Part shown: piece by piece, positions 37,098 to 52,799 of the stretch
How the letters are laid out: every line of letters starts with the position of its first letter
Position numbering within the stretch: position 1 is the stretch's first letter
Source: Polytrichum commune
Lineage: Eukaryota > Streptophyta > Polytrichopsida > Polytrichales > Polytrichaceae
Assembly: GCA_950295325.1 (NCBI GenBank)
Contig: OX485807.1
Location: 44,422,440 to 44,486,439 of the forward strand
Direction of reading: 5' to 3'
DNA length: 64,000 nt
Notes under the pieces: generated by a model
Told to the model about the DNA's origin: nothing
Seen by the model: only the letters and a program-made list of their open reading frames with translations
Database searches by the model: none
Program-made: the position numbers and the translations under genes

Positions 37098-37800
37098 TTA
37101 CGCATGCCGCTGCTTGAAGGTTAGAGGCTTCTTTGATCTGCAGGAAGTAATTTAGGAGGAGAATGTGCGAGCGGCTATGTGAGAATGCCCCATCCCTTTT
37201 GCGTAAATTCGAGGATATGTTTCAGGATCTGCCGAGTTCGACGATTGATGACCTGATTGAAATTGACATCCTCAGATTTCGTTTCCATTCAGTTAAAAAG
37301 CCTTAACCTTCGTCCCCAAACCACTCACAACTTTTGAGCCTCAGTTTCGAGGATTAGATTTCCGAAAGCTGCAGAAGACTGCGAAGACATTGGCTTCTTG
37401 AGATTTCGCGATTTTGCTACACAAGTTGAAAGCTCTGTTTTTTGATTGCGTACCGCTGGTTGAAGGTTAGAGGCTTCTTTGATCTTCAGGAAGTGATTTA
37501 GGAGGAGAATGTGGGAGCGGCTATCATTCAGTGCCCCATTCCTTTTCAAAATCTGAAAGTAACTTTCAGGATCCGCTGAGTTCGAGGATGGACGGACCAC
37601 TTGAATTTTGCTTCTTCCTTAACACCCTCAGTGTTCTCTTCCATTGAGTTTAAAAGCCTCGAGTTAACTTTCGTCTCCAAGCCACTCCCATATTCTGAGG
37701 ATTTGCTTTTCCGAAAGCAGCCGAAGAGTCTGAATTGGGGTTTTTCTATTTCTTGCTACACAAAAGTGTTGAAGCTCTGTTTTTTTTCCTATAATTGCAG
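37098..37800 (+). repeat. about 350 bp tandem duplication forming the leader region of the GMD gene
   Basis: Copy 1 (about 37098-37447) and copy 2 (about 37448-37800) align along their length. Shared landmarks are GTTGAAGGTTAGAGGCTTCT (GCTTGAAGG in copy 1), AATTTAGGAGGAGAATGTG/GATTTAGGAGGAGAATGTG, GAGCGGCTAT, AAAAGCCT, CGAAAGC, TTGCTACACAA and GAAAGCTCTGTTTTTT/GAAGCTCTGTTTTTT. Copy 2 ends in a pyrimidine tract and TATAATTGCAG (37790-37800), which looks like a 3' splice site 11 bp before the start codon. The leader therefore probably contains an intron, and the duplication spans it. Confidence 0.85.
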
Positions 37801-37811
37801 GGTCAAAAACC

Positions 37812-40211
<2,400 letters not shown>

Positions 40212-40786
40212 AAGCATCCACCACTTTTTGTTAGTTATCTACTTTTAATCTTTATTTTGGTTGGGCCATCCATACCTGCAAATTCTGGATCAATGAATTA
40301 GGCATCCATAGGATTGATCAGGTGATTGCTCGCCAACCAAGTCAAAACATAGAGCAGGAGCTTAGAATTTGATAGAATAAAACAGGATCAGAGTAGAGTA
40401 AAACAAGTGAGACTGTGCACAACCATGCACTGAGCAATGTCCATACATTCTTTTTCAAATGATGATTTTTGTTTTTTCAAAATCAAAATGTGATTTTTCC
40501 AATGACTTCTTCAATGTTGCCAGTTCTGTTGAAGTCTGTCATGTGGATACTCGTGTGGCAGTTGTATCATTGCATACCGCAATGCAGGACACAATTGTTA
40601 CGTGCAAAACCCCCTAACTGCCGCTGCAGGGTACTGTTTTCTTATCAGGCAGCGACAATGACTAAATATCAGGATATATTAGCACAATGGTTTAAATTTC
40701 GAACAAAGGCAGAAAGAGCTGATATTGCCCACTTACAAATATTATTTATGTTGGAAGCAAATTTTGAATTCCCTAAACTGGATGCT

Positions 40787-41112
40787 AAATATGATACTAA
40801 TTGTAAACCGCGGTATAGTGTCACCAACACTAAGTGCTAACCTAACAATATTTGTCATTCCTTGTAATTTTTTTTGCGATTATATATTTACAGCATTGCA
40901 ATTACTATCACTTACCAAGTGATTTTCCATCCAAATTACAATTATCCATGACATATTTCACTACAAGTTGCTCACAAGAGAAGGTACGGCTGTGGCCAAT
41001 GGATGAACTCATCTATCATCCATGAACTTGTAAACTTACTCATAAGTGGTGTCATCCGAAAAGTCACCATACTGACATTAAATACCATATGACACTAAAT
41101 ATCATAGTTAGT
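40787..41112. mobile_element. MITE, CACTAAATATGA family, member 4 (downstream of ARL2)
   Basis: It aligns along its length with 43459-43797: GTAAACCG(C/A)GGTATAGTG, CACCAACACTAAGTG, TTTGTCATTCC(T/A)TGTA, ATCCATGACA and ATACCATATGACACTAA. The left tip is partly eroded; the right end reads CACTAAATATCATAGTTAGT. It lies between the convergent 3' ends of GMD and ARL2. Confidence 0.8.
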
Positions 41113-41537
41113 TTAGACGACCACTGTAATTGGACCAATGGAACCATCAAGTCGACATTAGCCTTTTCCTCCGGGCAGCTAGAGCACTCCACTGCTATAG
41201 GGAATTAACCTTTTTGGCTCCCATCTTTATGTACTTTTAGTCCCGTAAGCCTTTTGCATTCCTGGACTTCAAAATCAACTTCATTTCACAATGCACCCAC
41301 AGATAGTTGAGGCATGAAATACCAGGTTTGTATAATATAAAAGTTGTTGCTAGTGCAGAAAAATGGTAATGAACCGCAGAACAAACCTGTTGTATAACAT
41401 TCTTGGTGCATTCAAATTGTGATTCATGGATACTACATGCAAGCTACAAATGCCTCAAAAATGGCCTAAATTCGGAACCCCCTGCTCCTGCATTCTTGAT
41501 ATTGGGATAACTTCAATCAGCCAATGCAAGAGTGAGG

Positions 41538-43202
41538 TCACTCTAGCATGTAGATGCGAGAGCCCACATCAGAAACTAGCCAATCAAAGCCAGCTAGGAG
41601 GCCCTCCCCAGACACTGCACTGCATCCAACAATTTTCCAGTGCCGGCTCTTGTCCATCACCTCCAGGTTCAACACCTGACCAAAGAGAAAAAGAAATTAA
41701 GCTTAGATAACTGTTCGTTTGAAGGCAATTCAATGTGGAGATACAATTCAATTTGCACAAAGGTATATGACAAAATGATTGCAAATTGTGGTAGTTGTAT
41801 ACATAAACACTGACAGGGAAAGGTCCATCAAGGATCGTTTAAGAGTTGCACCCTCAAATGACCTGGTAGTCAGGGTGGTGATATCAAATATGTACTGAAG
41901 CACTCATTGCCATTGCTGTGTGAGTAAAATCTGGACAGAATCTAGCATTCATTCAAATACTTATGCTCCTTCAGAAAGTTTGAGCGACATCATCCCAAAT
42001 TGAAGAAAAGCTGGCATACAATGGAGGGGGTCTATGATACAATATTGCCAATTTAGGGATTGTAAGGATTTGACGGATTACACTATAACATTGCTTCGTG
42101 CACAGTTTGAACCCAAAATTCAGCATATCACATAATGGTCCCTTCCAAGGTTAAATGACAGGATAAGTTCACCTTTGCTAGCTCTTCAGGTTGAAGTGCA
42201 CCTTTGATATCTTGCTTATTGGCAAGGATCAACAACGACGCCCCTGTCAATTTCTAAAGCATGCAACCAGGAAAATCAGTCTGGGTAATCGAAGCGCAAA
42301 TACAAAACAACACATAAATGTGTAGCTGCCCGACAATTCGAGTGTTGTACGTAGACACTTTCAGAATTATAAAAGTGCGTGCGTGCGTGTGTGTGCGTGC
42401 GTCAGTCAGTCAGTCAAATTCAGGATTCACAGGACACTCATACCATGGAATCGGGGAAATCTGGAAACAGTCCATGATGTTTACACTGAACGATTCAAGG
42501 TGAAACACTCGAATCCTTCAAAATGACCTAATTGCTAAGACTACTGCTGTCGACAACACTTGACAGATTTGGTTTAGGTGGAGATTGACCTAATTCACCT
42601 CTTCTTTAAGAAGGCCGTGAAGCTCATTTCGGCAGTCATCCAATCGCCGTAAGTCCGAGCAATCAACTACCCACACCATGCCATCGGTCTGTTCATAATA
42701 ATTTCTCCAATATGATCGCAACGTCTTTTGACCCCCGATGTCCCAAATGTTAAGGCGGAAGCTGCAACCCGCTCACATATTGTCCTCACGTAAGAGCACA
42801 TTGTCCGAACCCTCGAGTCCGAGTGTGCATCATCATCACATTGTCACATCATCACATGAGTAGGACAAACAGGATGGAAAATTCTGAACCGAAAGCCTCA
42901 TGACCACGAAGTTCGGACAAACCTATTGTACTGCATAGTTTTGATATTGAAACCAAGAGTGGGGCTGATTTTACTTGTGTCTTCGCCATTGATGCGCTTC
43001 ACGATCGTTGTCTTACCCGCATTGTCCAACCCTCTGTGTCACCACACAAGAAAGTTACGCATTTGAATCATGCATTACCCTCGACATCCCAATCTGCAAA
43101 ATACAATCGGTTCTACGAGTGGAAACTTGAGACTTACACCATAAAAATGCGCATCTCTTTCTCCTTCCGTTTTACTTTCCGAATTATGGTCAGTAACCCC
43201 AT
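41538..43202 (-). CDS. ARL2: ARL2-type small GTPase (TITAN5 orthologue), 5 exons
   Basis: ARF-like 2 GTPases work with tubulin-folding cofactors in alpha/beta-tubulin assembly and bind effectors when loaded with GTP. The Arabidopsis orthologue is TITAN5. Exons (minus): 43202-43138, 43033-42923, 42761-42599, 42253-42173, 41675-41538. GT-AG junctions, consistent phases; 558 nt give exactly 185 aa, the usual length. Motifs: N-terminal [16 protein letters not shown] amphipathic helix with Gly2, P-loop GLDNAGKTT (23-31), Thr47 in SPTLGF, WDIGGQ with Gln70, [17 protein letters not shown] (125-128), and SA in VGCSA. It ends SRIYMLE. The residues for nucleotide binding and hydrolysis are all present, so it should be functional. 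It is convergent with GMD (stop-to-stop distance 1.33 kb). Confidence 0.97.
42376..42416. repeat. microsatellite (GTGC)n / (GTCA)n in ARL2 intron 3
   Basis: GTGCGTGCGTGCGTGTGTG is followed by TGCGTGCG and then four GTCA units, within intron 3 (42254-42598). Confidence 0.9.
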
Positions 43203-43458
43203 GGTTTCACCGATCGTCTACCACGACGAGAAATTTGCGACAGATTTCTCTTTCGATCTCTTCAGTACAAGTTTAGGGTTTCGACGGTTTCCGAGAACCT
43301 TGAAGCTTGTGGGTTATGAATGGAATGGCCACATAAACCCGTGGCAGGGGCCACACTCAATGTCCACGTCATCATTTTATGTGCCACATCAGCGCACGGG
43401 TACCGACATGCTAGTCTACGGCCAGCCGTATATCCGTCTCATATATCCATCAGTGTAT

Positions 43459-43797
43459 CTACACTAAATATGACATTTAGTGTCACCAATTCTAATTCAA
43501 TACTAATTGTAAACCGAGGTATAGTGCCACCAACACTAAGTGTTAACCAATATTATTTGTCATTCCATGTAAAAATTTGGGGTATTATAGATTTACAGTG
43601 TTGCAATAACTATTACTTACCAAGCAAATTTTCATCCAAATTTCAATCATCCATGACAATATTTCATCACAAGTTGCTGACAAGAGAATCCATCATCCAT
43701 GACAACATTTGTAAACTTGTTCATAAGAAGGGTCATCCAAAAAGTTACCATAGTGCAATTAAATACCATATGACACTAATTATCATATTTAGTGTAG
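43459..43797. mobile_element. MITE, CACTAAATATGA family, member 5 (upstream of ARL2)
   Basis: The left CTACACTAAATATGACATTT (then AGTGTCA) and right TGACACTAAT (then TATCATATTTAGTGTAG) are inverted ends. About 339 bp, bordered by TA. It starts 257 bp upstream of the ARL2 start codon, so it probably lies in the promoter. Same orientation as the copy at 40787. Confidence 0.87.
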
Positions 43798-44070
43798 TTT
43801 CTATATTTCTGGAGAGAGATTTCAAATGCATACTTTGATCTAGGATTTAGATTGAAGGTTCCAAAATGAGGAACCAACTTGCCAACATGACATAAGTTGA
43901 CATTGAAAAGTATAGAAAACGTTGGCTGTCAAATGGAAATTTTTGCTACAAATATGTGATTTACCAAGGAATAAAATGTAGGTGCAAGTCCATGATGGTA
44001 GTAGTAACTTATTAGGCCCCCTTTACATTAGTGAGGTTGAGATCTTGATAAAATGAACCTCTTACACATC

Positions 44071-44206
44071 CTTGTTCACTCAAGTCCACTTAATTCCCAC
44101 TTGAGCTTTCAATTTGAGAGCTTGAATTTTACTAGGCCTACAATGCTTAGTTGGCACCTTGATGGTTTCATATTGAATGACTATGACAACTTAGCTCTCA
44201 ATTGAA
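44071..44206. repeat. flanking direct repeat, left copy (about 131-136 bp)
   Basis: Nearly identical to 46552-46682. It runs from CTTGTTCACTCAAGTCCACT to TTAGCTCTCAATTGAA, with one 4-5 bp indel and one substitution noted. With its partner it brackets the OPR pseudogene and module copy B. Confidence 0.93.
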
Positions 44207-44296
44207 AACCTTGGAGGTTTTCATATTCAATTTAGAGAAAATTGAGAATATTTCTCAACAGTTATCCGCTCAAAATTTGTATTTACCATTTGCGCA

Positions 44297-44899
<603 letters not shown>

Positions 44900-45128
44900 A
44901 ATTTAGATTAGCAGTACTGATGAGTTTCGGGAGGTTAGCTGCAAATACGTTGATAGACACACAGAACTCGTTCACCAGGTCTCTAGCGAATGGTACTATG
45001 ATATTTTTTTGAGCATTTCAGACGCTTTACACGTCCAATAGTATAAACGGTAGACTTGCAGTTGGTTTAACATTTATTCAGGAGTTTGTCATTCCATTGT
45101 TTCCATCTATGTTTACATGGGTACATAC

Positions 45129-46551
<1,423 letters not shown>

Positions 46552-46557
<6 letters not shown>

Positions 46558-46682
46558 CACTCAAGTCCACTTCCCACTTGAGCTTTCAATTTGAGAGCGT
46601 GAATTTTACTAGGCCTACAATGCTTAGTTGGCACCTTGATGGTTTCATATTGAATGACTATGACAACTTAGCTCTCAATTGA
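46552..46682. repeat. flanking direct repeat, right copy
   Basis: Partner of 44071-44206, 2.35 kb to the right in the same orientation. Homology stops at CTCTCAATTGAA, after which the two flanks differ. Confidence 0.93.
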
Positions 46683-48384
46683 ATTTGGTATATTCTTGGT
46701 CAAATGCTAAGCATTCTCATGGAGGTTGCTTAGGAATGTTGAGAGTGCAAGCTCTCATTTGGTGGGCACCAAGGCAATAAACTTACAAGCATTCCTTGGT
46801 TGATCATGAATTCTCCTTTGATTAAGGTACACCCTAAACTCCGTACTATCAACCTCCATAATGTCATTCACTTTATAATATCATGAAACCCTAGGGAACG
46901 GATGTTCGTAGTTCAGATCTCACTCCTTATTGTCACATTTCTCTCTCTTATATCACAAATTTTGTTATTAATGCAAACCACCAAAGAAGTCTTTCCACCC
47001 TCGCATTGCACCATGTGTCAATATGTGGAGTGTCTTCTTCTTCTTCTTCTTCTTCTTCGTATCCCACTTGTTGAATATTGGTGCATGCATATGTCACATC
47101 GCCCGGGAAGGCCAAGTGGAGTGGACCACACCGCACCATTAAAATGTTGCACTTTGTGTTATTCCATAGTGTCACATGCTACACTAATTCTATAGTATCA
47201 TGCATTCATGTTAACACTACAAAACTCTGTAATATCACCTGCACTTGGGTTGCCACAGTCGCGATACTATGGAGTTTAGAGTGTAGATGCACCTATTTTG
47301 ATTTGTGACATACTATGGACACAATGTATTTGTGGCATGGTTCCCCCACCAAAAAAAAAAAAAAAAAAAAAAAGGAGGCTTAGCATGACCCATGTGCACA
47401 CATGGCAAGTCTACCTTGTAGCACATCGTGACATAAATAAAGAAGTGAAAACTCTAATATACTTGGGCGAAGCCATGCATTTGCCAACTTCACAATTCAA
47501 TGAACTATGTACAAGGTAATGGAAGGATATAAATTGGATCACTTTAAGTACCCAAACCCACCAAGCCTTCCAGAACAGGTACAGTTACCTCAGTATCATT
47601 CCCCCTTGATGAGCATAGCTCTTGACTTGAAGTATCAAACTCCAAAAAAATGGCAAGTTCAAGTGTGAAGGGACCCTTAGGTAGGGAAGGGGGAGTGTAA
47701 ATTTGACTAAAGATGTGCAAAAGAAGAGAACTTCCATATCACAAGTTCTTTGGTTATCCCATTTGCTACTCTTATTATCCTGGCAGCAAATCATTTCTAT
47801 TGTGAGGCACACCAATAGTTGATGTTTGCTTTGTAGAACAACTAAGGTGCATCAATCAGATGTGCATGAAAAATCAGGCAGAATCTTGCCTAAAAGGGAA
47901 ATACAGAATATTGTGTACAAGTTACTTATGAAATATGAGAATAGAGATTCCAAATAAGAATGCATTAGCAAAAGTACATGCAGGTTATAACCTACAAGTT
48001 AATGCCAGAGTGTTGTGAAGATGAATGTTTTTGTACTAAGTAACACACAATTTCATTCACAATCTGAAATCTCTGCAGCGGTTGGTATCAAGATTTCCAA
48101 GTGACCTAAATTTGGGTCATGGATCCTCCAAAGTACACATGAATGTGTAGCATCCTTGGTATGACGCTGTAACAATCCACATGGAGTGATTTGCTCCAAC
48201 ATTTGCTACTGCCTAGTTCTGCCCAGTGATCTGACTATCAATGCCTATCTCTATCTGGTCATCTTGACATGTCTGATAAGATTTATCGTGATTAGAGGCC
48301 ATCACGTGCAATCTTTTGCGACGAGAAAGGCCACATAAGGAAAGAACTGTGTAGACACACGCCTGTGCCTAAACCCTCCTCCGC
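46683..48384. other. gene-free stretch with simple repeats
   Basis: Contains (CTT)n at 47033-47057 and an A run of about 23 at 47351-47373. Part next to 48385 is the presumed 3' untranslated region of the mL41 gene. No other gene recognised. Confidence 0.45.
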
Positions 48385-48907
48385 TCAACCAGCTTTTGCA
48401 ACCTCCACTTTAGGTGTATCATGGGCTACATAAGGCAGCAACTGTACACAAGATACACCCATCAAAATGCAGGGAATAAGAAAAAATCCTAAACTCTCGA
48501 GACTCTGAATGACGAAAAACATAAACATGAATTCAGAGGTTACGCCAACCAGCTTTTGAAGCCTCCACTTTAATTGTGTCATGTGCTGTATAAGGTAGGC
48601 AGCTTTACACAAGATATCTTCGTCAAAATACAGGTAATGAGACTAAACCCTAAAACCTTAAACTCTCAAGAAGACTATGAATGTACAAGAAACTGGACAT
48701 CAATTACATCAATTAAGAGGTTACATCCATTACATCAACCAGATTTTGCGACCTCTACTTCAGGTGTGTCATGGCATTTGTATACACCCTTTAACATGCA
48801 GGTAATGGGACTAAACCCTAAACCTCAAACTAAAATTTGCACTCTCGGACACTGAATGTCAATAAAAACAAACATCAATTACATCAACAACTCAGAGATT
48901 CTTATGA
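48385..48907 (-). repeat. tandem triplication of the mL41 terminal exon and its flanks
   Basis: Three units of about 162-185 bp: 48385-48546, 48547-48731 and 48732-48907. Each contains, on the plus strand, ACCAG(C/A)TTTTG, CCTC(C/T)ACTT, GTGT(A)TCATG, CAGGTAATG/CAGGGAATA, and AAACTCTC or CACTCTC with GAATG. Only the outermost unit (48385-48441) keeps an acceptor CAG, an intact frame and the stop. The middle unit has frame damage and lost its stop (TTGA to TTGG). The unit nearest exon 2 keeps HDTPEVEVAKSG and a stop but has lost the acceptor and LLPYVA part. Confidence 0.88.
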
Positions 48908-49298
48908 GAGTAATCAACGACGACGACCTTTGCTTGCGCAAGGGAAAAGCTTTCGACGACAAACCTTGCAATTGGTCAAATCTGGAACAATGTACTTGGG
49001 AAGCTTCTCCGCCATGATAACATACGCACCTGCCCCAATTCAAAGCAAACTGATCACTGAAATTTTACAAGATGGAAGACAACATCAGACCAGCAAATCG
49101 ATGACCACGAGAGGACGAAAAATTTAGAGCGATCAGGGCAACACCTTTGCTCGTGTGGCGACCGGTAGATTTGCAGCCTTTCCCTTTGTAAAAATTGCGA
49201 GGCCCTCTCTTGGAGGTGAGCGCACTAATGCCTGTCCTGGGAACGGCACGGCCACCTCGCAGGAAGCCTACCAGGATTCCCAACGCCATCGCTGCCAA
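48385..49298 (-). CDS. mitochondrial ribosomal protein mL41 (MRPL27/L41 type), 3 exons
   Basis: A small basic protein of the mitochondrial large ribosomal subunit. Exons (minus): 49298-49145, 49029-48965, 48441-48385. GT-AG junctions, phases 1 and 0; 276 nt give 91 aa, close to plant homologues (about 94 aa). Diagnostic stretches: SKRGPRNFYKGKGCKSTGRH (29-48), then THTSKG-like entry into AYVIMAEKLPKYIVPDLTNC with exon 3 supplying LLPYVAHDTPKVEVAKAG. The N-terminus MAAMALGILVGFLRGGRAVP is basic and hydrophobic and could act as the import signal; Met4 is an alternative start that aligns as well with relatives. Intron 2 (523 bp) contains two defective duplicates of exon 3. If it were retained, translation would add 16 unrelated residues and stop. 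Confidence 0.87.
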
Positions 49299-49685
49299 AC
49301 CCTTGCAACCACAACAAAACTCTCTCTCCCTCTCTCTCGGTTTAGGGTTTAGAGATGCGCATGAGTTGGATTCAGGACCGGTTTACACTATGGACCATGA
49401 AGTCGGACCACGGAAGATGACCTTTGTCAATGGTCCAAGCTCATGGTCCGACTTCCATGGTCCAAGTTCATAAGGTTACCTATTTTCGGAGTTATGAGAC
49501 GTGGGACCAATAATCAACTTTTTAACTCTTTGGTTTTTCCAATGTCTATTGTTATGACACCACCGTCAACGGCGATTAGATGTCATTAGACCTAACTTCG
49601 TCTTCATAGGACGCTACTTTGGTAAGATGTTATCTTGAAACTATAGTCATGTTATCTTGGAATTATAGTTATTAACAATACATGT
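49299..49685. other. upstream region of the mL41 gene
   Basis: Presumed promoter and leader. A CT-rich (CTCTCTCTCCCTCTCTCTC) patch at 49319-49339 is followed by GGTTTAGGGTTTAG, a motif common near plant ribosomal-protein gene starts (telo-box-like). A small inverted repeat of TGGTCCGACTTC/GAAGTCGGACCA lies at 49398-49465. Confidence 0.5.
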
Positions 49686-49689
49686 TATC

Positions 49690-49706
49690 TCAAAAAATAT
49701 TAAGTT

Positions 49707-49743
<37 letters not shown>

Positions 49744-49878
49744 GAAAAGGTTAATAAAGGTAAATGTTAGTAAAGTGACCTCTTGTTCTCGTGGTCTCTT
49801 GCCCGTATAGTTTCACCCATTATTATTCTCTATCATCTTCTCTCATCAACTTTGTAACACATTATCAACACGTAGCTC
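49690..49878 (+). mobile_element. probable LTR fragment with primer-binding-site-like sequence
   Basis: Follows an (AT)n tract (49713-49740). The segment ends TTTGTAACA and is followed directly by CATTATCAACACGTAG. The complete Copia element further right has the same arrangement at its 5' LTR end (CATAACA followed by CGTTATCAACACC), so this is probably the right edge of another LTR. The left edge is not definable. Confidence 0.5.
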
Positions 49879-49889
49879 TAATTAATGAA

Positions 49890-49926
<37 letters not shown>

Positions 49927-51264
49927 AGTTTGTTGGGTTTTGTAAAAGAGATATTTTGTTGAGGTGTTGTGACGTGGAAGAGGGAAAGGTGTGGTGACTG
50001 CGAGGACCATGATTCAAGGAAGCAACAATATATGGAAGAATCGCTAGGCAGTGAATGGCTAGACTACACCAACTCATTTTGTGACTCGCAAATCTAAGTT
50101 TTCATAACATCATCTTTGATGATGTTTATCATTTCATTGGTATCAAGTATAATTTGTACGTCTTTGAATGAAGTGATGGTGTGGTGATTGCAAAAGCACT
50201 GAGACTTGTCATGTGGTGCCTTGATCATAACATTTGCAAGCTAATTATATGTGGAAATGTAGAAAATTTATTTTTTCCATCTTCAATGAGGTTATGAGAA
50301 TGGTATTTTGTTCAATATTGGCCCAAGTATGTAAATGATTTCTATGGAAAGGTCAAGAGTTGAGGATGACAATAAAGGATGTTTAAAGATTTGTAAAGTG
50401 CTTAGTGTTATTGCGCTTAGTGCATGAGTAATCCCGGCAAAATCTTCTAGTATTTCATATGGTTCCGTTGCCGGGACCAGAATTTGTTGTTGTCATGAGT
50501 AAAGATTGAAAATGGTTAAGGAAACATCTGTTGAGAAAAGAATCTCAACAACCCCAAAATTAATGGAAATGTTGAATTTATTGATAGCTCAACCTATTGA
50601 TGTTAGAACAACCTTTTGGCAAGTGGCTTGTATTGAGTTGATCTAGGTTGAAGAAGAACCCGTGCAAAAGCCTACAAGATATGAGTTTATTGTCAAATTA
50701 TCGTGTTTTTATCGGACTTAGAAGAGGGGAGTCACGATGGTGGCAAACTTTTGTCCGAGTCCTAGAGACGAGGCAGAATTCTGCAATTTCTTATCCTACG
50801 TCACATAACAAACAGAATTTATAACAAGTTTGAGGAGCAATAGTAGTATTAATGCGAACTTGAGTCACATGATGACCTTCTTAAGAGTGAGGTCTAGACG
50901 ATGGACCCGAGCAAAAGAGTTGTCATATAATCGTTTGCAATCGGAAATTTTGAGAGTGATCTGGTCTCATAAAAATGTAGAGATTTTTTGCATAATGAGA
51001 GACCCCGCAATCTTCTTCGGCATTTCTCATTGTGCATGTTGAATTTGTTTAAAGTCGAGCTTGATTCCCTAAAATGAGAGATTCTCCTAAATTGAGTCCC
51101 AACTTTGTAGATCATTTAATGATAGTTGTTGGTAAGCAAGATTTAACTCCAAATATCCTTTCCCCTCTTGGAATTGCTTCATACGAGACCAATTGGGATG
51201 AAAGAATTCAAAACTTGAGATTTCAATTGAACCAATTTGGTTATTACAATTTGAAAATACTTGT
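49879..51264. other. retroelement-like debris and (TTG)n repeat
   Basis: A (TTG)n tract at 49889-49926 is followed by frames broken by many stops. Content between 50500 and 51260 looks like decayed pol-type coding sequence, but I cannot pin a domain to it. Confidence 0.35.
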
Positions 51265-51623
51265 AATCCGACAGTAAAATCCGGGGTCGGAGTTGTATTG
51301 GACAATTTAGCAGGTGAGCGTTATTATATACATAAAGATTTGGGGCATGTACTCACTTGCAACCAAGCCGAGTATGTTGCTTTGCGTTGTGGACTTGAAA
51401 CAACTATTCATTTAGGAATAAAGAAAGTCCAGGTTTGGGGGGTTTAATGTTAGTTTGTAGAAAAGTTGTTGAAGAATGGAGAGTAGAAGCTATGAATTTA
51501 CAAACATTTCATAGCCAGGTGTTAAAACTCAAAGAACAATTTGAATATTTTTCTATTGAACATGTTGCTCACGTTTGGAACACTTTGGTTGATTGTTTAG
51601 CCAAAAATCGCATGTATGGGTGA
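51265..51623 (+). pseudogene. retroelement RNase H domain remnant
   Basis: Plus-strand translation gives GVGVVLDN, then TCNQAEYVALRCGLETTIHL and GIKKVQVWG. This matches the plant RVT_3-type RNase H core (N-x-A-E-Y-x-A-L..GL). Then, after frame damage, come VVEEWRVEAMNLQTFHSQVL and FEYFSIEHVAHVWNTLVDCL, matching the F-x-I-x-H-V-x-R-x-x-N-x-x-A-D-x-L-A end, with the catalytic DS and AD changed. Stops interrupt it. It may belong to an older element left of the gag region. Confidence 0.65.
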
Positions 51624-51749
51624 GGTTTAATCTCCATAGCTCATATGATACTTGCAAACTCATGCCTAAATTGAACATTTTGTCCATAAAAAATCAGTCA
51701 AGTTGGGTGGGTTTGGAATAATAGAAATTGAAGACTCGTCTTTATCAAA

Positions 51750-52056
51750 GCGGGGCGAGAGGGTTGCAATTCATGTTTTTTATGGGGAAGACAAACTGGA
51801 CCATGTAGTTTATCTAAGAGAGTTTAAAGGGCTTGCATGGTGAATGGGGACAAAGATGAAGCCACTTGGCTTAAGTTTTTTCATGATTTCCTTGAAGAAA
51901 CTGCTAGCCATTGGTATGAGCGACAACCACCAAATGTCAAGTCTAGTTGGGAAATTTTAATAAAAACGTTCGTAGCCGAGTTTCAATCCAAGGAAAGCTA
52001 CTTAAGCCTACTAGGCTCTTCAGGCAATGTTTATCAATCTCTTGGAGAGAGTGTGT
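51750..52056 (+). pseudogene. LTR-retrotransposon gag domain, left half
   Basis: The frame around 51837-52050 includes EATWLKFFHDFLEETASHWY and RQPPNVKSSWEILIKTFVAE, the pattern L-x-x-x-A-x-x-W-y....SW..L...F...F of plant retrotransposon gag proteins. It is cut at 52056 by the 5.2 kb insertion and resumes at 57292. The right half continues in the same frame once the insertion and one copy of its 6 bp duplication are disregarded. Confidence 0.8.
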
Positions 52057-52465
52057 ATGGAATACAATATGCACGGCAGCTTGGCTTTCGCGGCTTTGCT
52101 CAATCGCCATCAGCGCCTTGGCTCAATCGCCTTCGCTGTCGCAGCCTCGCCGTCGCGGTCGCAGGATGGCACTGACGGTTGCAAGATGGCGCTCGCGGTT
52201 GCCACATGGTGCGGGCGGTTGGTGAGTCACCTCGTCCTTGTTGACGGGTGGCTACCGGATACACCGGTAGTGCTTGGGAGTACTGGGCAGCTAAGCCTGC
52301 CCTAAGAAAATCTCACTAGGAGTACTTGGGCAGCCAAGCTTGCCCAGAGAAAATTTCTCTGGTCCCTGTCATCGCGCCCATCACAGCCACAAGTACTTGG
52401 TAATGTTAACTTAGCTTCTACTAATTCTGAAAAAGCTATGTTAATCAAGAAAGTCTACTATAAAA

Positions 52466-52577
52466 TATTGTCAGCCCCATGCAATGGCTAAAATTATATG
52501 TGGATTTGGAAGTGCATGCAATAGGCCTAGATGTTAAGTTAACATTATTTGTCATTCCTTGTAATATTTTTGGGCAG
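52466..52577. repeat. inverted copy of 55797-55912
   Basis: The segment from ATTGTCAGCCCCATGCAATG to TTGTAATATTTTTGGG is the near-exact reverse complement of 55797-55912. It is part of the CACTAAA-family MITE sequence. The two copies lie 3.2 kb apart within the 5.2 kb element. Confidence 0.9.
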
Positions 52578-52579
52578 GG

Positions 52580-52675
52580 TTGTCTATTGTGTCGTGACGG
52601 AGGGTAATCCCGGCATAATGTCGTGCCGTCACGACACGTATCCGTCACGACATTATGCCGGATGCTATCTTTATC
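52580..52675. repeat. GC-rich palindromic patch
   Basis: CCGGCATAATGTCGTG at about 52611-52626 is inverted at about 52647-52663 (GTCACGACATTATGCCGG), and GTCGTGACGG/CCGTCACGAC recur. It could form a strong hairpin. Confidence 0.75.
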
Positions 52676-52799
52676 CTGACGGACTTGAATTTTACCGATT
52701 TTTTTGTGTAATTACATTAACCCAATTCAGACACGTAGGATTTACAATGTCCACGTGTGATGACATGTCAGCAAAGTAAAGGTAAAGTGGGGAAAAATT

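Noticed and set aside
47298-47519. Open frame with a poly-lysine run
   Set aside because: Produced by the poly-A tract at 47351; no homology or gene structure.
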